In this document: in pieces, positions 59,439-64,000 of the stretch | Layout of the letters: every line of letters starts with the position of its first letter | Numbering within the stretch: the first letter of the stretch is position 1 | Origin: Adiantum capillus-veneris | Lineage: Eukaryota > Streptophyta > Polypodiopsida > Polypodiales > Pteridaceae | Direction: 5' to 3' | Length of the DNA stretch: 64,000 nt | Assembly (NCBI GenBank): GCA_014529385.2 | Contig: CM043945.1 | Location: 140,594,241-140,658,240 of the forward strand | Translations under genes and position numbers: made by a program | Notes under the pieces: model-generated | Seen by the model: the letters and a program-made list of their open reading frames with translations, nothing else | Databases searched by the model: none | Told to the model about the DNA's origin: nothing

Positions 59439-59459
59439 AGCCTACACATTTAGTGAGCA

Positions 59460-61665
59460 GTGATCAGGGCTTGATAAGAGGCCAAGCTTAATGATTAATG
59501 TATGCCAGATGCGGGTTAAAAGGGCCAACAGATGCCTTAATGATGCCAAAAATGATTATGTTTGATGTGAGCACAGATGGAAGATTATGATGTAAAACTG
59601 TAGTGCTTGAAGTGCTCTATCGGCCAGTCTCTTTACGGCTCGTCGACGTAGGAGCTATGGTGAAGAACTTATGGCAGTTTGAAGTTTAAGTTAGTGCAGA
59701 TCCGGGCAACTACAGCTGAGCTGACATAATTGAAATGAATGCGCAGGCCAGAAGAGCTCACTTTGTGGAGCACGTCGGTCTTTTCAGATCAGCACAATCA
59801 GAGTTACGGTTGCCAAGATATGGGTAGTTAAAGATTCACCGGGGGCCAGTTCCGTGCCAGCCAGGTCCACTCGGTCAGAATCCCATCTGAGAATTTTGGC
59901 TACCTCTGTAGGTTTTGTATGCGTTCTATGCATTTGGAGACGTCTAGAGGAATTTATGGCTCGTCAGCCAGATCCAGCCCGGGTTGATCAGATAATCTGG
60001 ATTAAAGCCGGTGTTAGTTTGCCGACGCGGCTGAACTCGGTAACTTTTGGTGTTATTTGCAATGTTGTTATGAGCATTAGAATTCACAAGAAGCTACCAT
60101 GCTTCTTCTGGGTGATGACCTTCTACTTTCTTCAGAGTCTTGCCTTGCCCTATATTGTAACAGAGTGGCGCCTTTACGAAAGCATCACTTGCATGCCAAA
60201 TGTGGTGCCCTTACAAAGGAATCCGGCCGCCAAAAGACCGCCCAACTTAACCCATGAAGGCCGCCTAATTGTTTTTCTTGGCATTGCCTTAGCCCGATAT
60301 GTATGCCAAATGTGGTGCCCTTCATAACCTAACGGCCGCCCACCTAAAGGGCATGGTAAGCCAAATGGCCGCCCACTTAGTAAATTAAAAGGGGGCCACT
60401 TATTTTAGGGGCTTAAGTGTGAAGCCAAGCAAGGCGTAGCCTGAGGCAGCGAGGAGGTAGCGTGAAAGGGAGGATAGCTCTCGCCTCGAATGTGCTGATG
60501 CTCCGACGGCGTCAAGCAAGAGACGAAATTTCAGAGCAGATCCGGGCGACAATTTTTGGCACTGATCCCGCCGTAAATGGTGCTGATCAAAATCATAGCT
60601 GCCACGTCATCATAAACATTCTCGTGCAGTGACGCCGACGCTACTATATAGGGAAAAAGAGAGCTATTATTAGGGTTTTTTTTTGCATGCGAGTAGGCAA
60701 GAAAACGAGGAGAGGGGAAAGGAGTTGCAGGACGGAAGTTAACGAGCAAGCAATCCAGCAAGAGAAGAAGGGAGAGGTAAGGGCATCAACGAAGGAAGCA
60801 AGGAGGAGGAAGGAGCTCTGTCTCTTGACCTCCAATCGAACCAAATCAAAAACGAGGAGGACCAAGGAGAGGTTTCTCTCTCTCTCCATCTCCAATCAAA
60901 GCAAGAGAGGGTTCTCTCTCTCGGCCATAATCAACAGGAGGCATAAGGGAACTAGGCTCGACTTCAAGCTCACAATTGAATCGGAAAAGCTAGGAACTCT
61001 CTCACTCAAGGGTAAGGAAGATCTCGGCAAGGGAAAGAGTGAAGTTTGGCAAGGGAAAGAGTGAAGTTTGGCAAGAGCAGGTAAGGTAGATCTCGGCAAG
61101 GTAAAGAGTGATGCTTGGCAAGAGCAGATAAGCACATTCCGGCAAGATAAGTTATTCAAGAAAAAGAGAGTCAAAGGACCAAAGGCGATCAGAGAAAATG
61201 GATTAGAGGAGACGTAAAAATTCATAAACGGCAGATAAGTAAGTGCATGCGCACAAAGCAGGATAATTAATAACTGAAGCTTGATGATTGAGGTAGTGAG
61301 CAGAATTGAAGACTGCAGAATCCACGGGACATTTGAAGTAGAAGAAGCAACATGAGGAAAATTTCCATAACCGTCATCACCTAGAAATTGATTTAACATT
61401 TTGATAAGTCCGGTGTCGTTAACGGCCCGGTTAATACTGTAAAGCGGGAGCTTAAACTCCTGGTTAGCAGATGATCCAAGTGACCGCGTTGTTAACAGCC
61501 CGCCTTGGCTAAGGGCTAAGTTGTACTCAAGTTAATAATCAATTAATTGATGATTGCGGTGATTTGCAAAGCTATTAGTTGTTCTTGTTCTCTCTCTTTC
61601 ACACCTCTCACAGCCAGAGGCCCGGTGCCTTCCCGGCTCACGTAGCAAACACATATCCCCCGACA
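59460..61665 (+). repeat. Element M LTR (3' end certain, start tentative)
   Basis: It ends ATATCCCCCGACA before the PBS. CAGAGGCCCGGTGCCTTCCC at about 61,615 is the reverse complement of text in insert D, which links M, J and D. A CTATATAGGG box at about 60,644-60,653 probably marks the promoter, which would give a long U3 before it. Pairs of direct repeats lie near 60,190-60,340 (ATGCCAAATGTGGTGCCCTT twice) and 61,020-61,075 (GGCAAGGGAAAGAGTGAAGT twice). Confidence 0.6.
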
Positions 61666-61669
61666 TCTT

Positions 61670-61683
61670 TGGTGAACTCGACG
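61670..61683 (+). promoter_or_regulatory. Element M primer-binding site (putative)
   Basis: TGGTGAACTCGACG begins four bases after the LTR end. The core TTGGTGAAC is shared with element J. The tRNA is not identified. Confidence 0.6.
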
Positions 61684-61710
61684 CAGAACGAGTCGGGTTG
61701 GGAGGTAAAG

Positions 61711-63252
61711 ATGGATAATTTAGAGTAGATGATGAAGATGATTACAGAATTAAGTGCGAACGGTTTTGATGATAAGTCAACAGTTTCAGATTTTTTATAG
61801 ATTCTTCAATTGGTTCAAGGATCTCGGCTTGAAATAGATACCGTAAAGAATAAAAATCAAATCGATGAAGCTTTGGATGCAGCTTTAGATGCAGTATACG
61901 ATGAGAGACGACTCTTTGATGGATACGATCCAGAGGGCTACCTAGAGTGCTATGAGTTGGAAACCAAGTTAAGAGGGATACCAGAAGAGTTGATGATCAA
62001 ATATTTGAATCAGTTAGCGAGTTCAGATGTGAAGGAACAGATTCAAGAGGTTACCAGAGCTTGCAATGATGACTGGGAGTATTTCAAAGAAGCTATTGTG
62101 CAAGCACGTTATGAGGAGTATGAAATCTATCAAGAACCGAGTTCAAGTCTACCGGACTGCGCAGATATCCGAGGACAAGTACGATCAAAGTTAGAAGCTG
62201 TGATTGATGAGTTTATTCTGCAGGATGCTACCTTCTTACAGGCTAATGATGAAGACATAGTTGAACCTGTGTATGCAAAGTTGGGTTTTGCAGATGTTGT
62301 GCATGAAGTAGAAGTCCTTGAAGGTGAGTCTCTACAGCCTCAAACTACGCAAGGTGAATTTTTCAAAGAACATTTACCCGTAGTACAGGAAGGAAAGAAA
62401 TCATGTGGTCAAGACAATGAATTGGCTAAAGCTCATGAAGATGTGCAGGTCAATGAGTGCAGTCGTATTCAGGTAGACATGCATCAAGATTCAGTTACAT
62501 CTGATACTTTTGCCACTGAACCAAAATTAGAGAAAAATGTTTCTGGTACAGATTCTACCATAGAGGTGATTGAAGATATTGGTATAGGTTTTTCCAAAGA
62601 GTTGATTAATGATACAGATGTTATAGGTCAAAGCAGGGCTGCTGTTGAGAGAAGCAAGACCATGGATTTTGGTATACCAGATTTATCGGTTTTGGATGTA
62701 CCAGATTTTGAGGACTTGGCTAAGCAAGAGTATGTGCCTGAAGATCTGCAAAATGTTGATTCAGAGGGGGTGCACAATCCTTCATTGACAAGTTTTTGGG
62801 AAGCATAGCTACAAAAGTGGAAAATTGGTCTTGAATGTGATGATAATGAATCAGAGGGGGTGCAGACTCCTTCTTTGAAAAGTTTCTGTGACCTAGAGCT
62901 ACTGATCTAGTAGACTGATCCTGATTTTGATGATGGTGATTTAGAGAGGGATCAAACTTCTTCTCTATCAATAATTTGTGACACAGGGCTCACACTATGG
63001 CAGAATGATCATGAACTTGATGATGCTGATTCAGAGGGGGTACATAGTGAAGTGCAATCTCTTGTTGATGAATATGATTGGTTTCATTGTGCCGATGATA
63101 CAGACAGGGCAATAGATGAAATTTTCAATGTGCATGCTGAACTTTGTGCTATAGAAGTGCAAAGATATCTGGATGAGGGTGAAAGACTTGAAGAGCAGTT
63201 TACTGCCGATGCATTTAGTATGCATGTCATATGTGGAAATCTTGGTTTATGA
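61711..63252 (+). pseudogene. gag: Element M gag-like gene with acidic tandem repeats
   Basis: ATG at 61,711 (MDNLE, then TAG). A second TAG lies just before 61,801, the longest open part is 61,810-62,808, and further TAGs are at 62,806 and in the repeats. The N-part FDGYDPEGYLECYELETKLR and GIPEELMIKYLNQLASSDVK is gag-like and parallels element J. There is no zinc knuckle. The rest is acidic and low in Cys. At the C-end, four units of about 30 residues start (D/N)xxSEGVxxPSL or a variant. No protease or RT follows before 63,252. I think it is the only gene of a non-autonomous relative of J. Confidence 0.6.
62753..63115 (+). repeat. Four tandem units of about 90 bp inside element M gene
   Basis: Units begin at about 62,753, 62,846, 62,936 and 63,026, with GATTCAGAGGGGGTGCA-like starts and GATGAT ends. 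They keep the reading frame, so the repeat is at protein level. Unit 3 is the most diverged. Confidence 0.75.
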
Positions 63253-64000
63253 TGCATGGTTTTTAGGACCCCTTCTGAAGATGCAATAAAGGCACAGTCA
63301 GTTGTTGGGGAGATGAGGATACTCTAGTCCAAGGGATCTCGAAAGAGAAGAAAAATCTACTTCACAAGCACCACAGAGTAAAAAGTGCCATGGACAGAAG
63401 ATACGTGGGAACGGGCTCTTATGCATGCCTACAACCTATATCTTACAGAATAGCCCATTCTAGGTGTGAATTTCTAGTGAAATTTACACGAGGATGTTCG
63501 TGTGGACTCACAGCACAGCATACTCCGTTTTCACTTTTCTACCGACAGTAAATATTTTTTACCACAGTAAACTTTTTTTCCCTACAGTAAATATTTTTCA
63601 CCTACATGGTAAATACAAATCACTTTTTACCTACAGTAACTTTTTTTACCCATGGTAAATATTTTTTACTACACCATAAGTATTTGGTAGGTAACAGTTC
63701 ACTGTTACTAGAAGCAGTGATTGGGCATCAACAATGCAGTTACAGGAGGAGAAAAGGAGAAAATCTTATGGTAAAGGTGAGTAAACAGGGATAAAGACTT
63801 TTGAGTTGAAAAGAGACATGCTGATTTTTTCAAAGAACACATGTCAAAAGAAGCCATGGTTGAGGATTTTTTGAGAATTTGATATTCAGGAGGTCCCCCC
63901 CTGACATGTGCAGAACCTCCAATTTCAACAGCCACCTTACCTGCTCTTAAATGCTGGTCAAGGCCTTATCCCCATGTGTCACAATCAGAAAAATCAGCAT
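63253..64000. other. Element M 3' region with ACAGTAAATATTT repeats
   Basis: No gene. At about 63,545-63,690 the word ACAGTAAATATTTTT or a variant recurs about six times at 15-30 bp spacing, mixed with T-runs. Frames at 63,606-63,794 and 63,708-63,935 have no domain. The window ends without a 3' LTR being recognised. Confidence 0.6.

Overview
This 64 kb window looks like the repeat-dominated part of a large land-plant nuclear genome. I found no complete host gene, no rRNA or tRNA gene, and nothing bacterial. The organism is uncertain. Ty3/gypsy elements with two RNase H domains, a chromodomain element, Ty1/copia fragments and very long GA/CT microsatellites would suit a fern or another non-seed vascular plant, but this is only an impression. 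Almost every identifiable stretch is an LTR retrotransposon or a piece of one. For reference the elements are named A to N here.

Left part, 1-21,880: a nest. Element B (Tat-like Ty3/gypsy, gag-PR-RT-RH-aRH-IN, + strand, about 12,752-21,877) is the apparent host. Its 5' LTR starts inside the LTR, exactly where element A ends. Element A (+ strand, Tat-like gag-PR only, 1-12,751) carries two inserts. Element C (1,542-7,201, minus strand) is a 5.66 kb non-autonomous LTR element with a perfect 5-bp target duplication, and it splits A's gag. Insert D (9,780 to about 11,880) sits in A's 3' LTR.

Middle, 21,878-33,140: a short unassigned segment with a possible exon-like stretch, then element F, a nearly complete minus-strand chromovirus. 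F has 2.8 kb LTRs, a CTAGG duplication, a PBS, gag-pol, a chromodomain, and an unexplained open frame of about 160-171 codons between the PBS and gag.

Right part, 33,141-64,000: a mosaic of fragments. These are G (minus Tat-like gag-PR), I (RT fragment), H (copia element with gag only), a pyrimidine/CA-rich tract, E (+ strand Tat-like, gag to aRNase H, then an internal deletion into its 3' LTR), N (minus gag), J (minus gypsy gag-PR), K (copia LTR with PBS), L (LTR with PBS and a short gag-like frame), and M (LTR, PBS and a gag-like gene ending in about 90-bp tandem repeats).

The genes cooperate only in the sense of a retrotransposon life cycle: gag coat, protease, reverse transcriptase/RNase H and integrase. 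Non-autonomous C, H, A and probably M would depend on enzymes made elsewhere. Most coding frames carry stops that can be explained by single C-to-T or G-to-A changes. This fits decay of methylated DNA.
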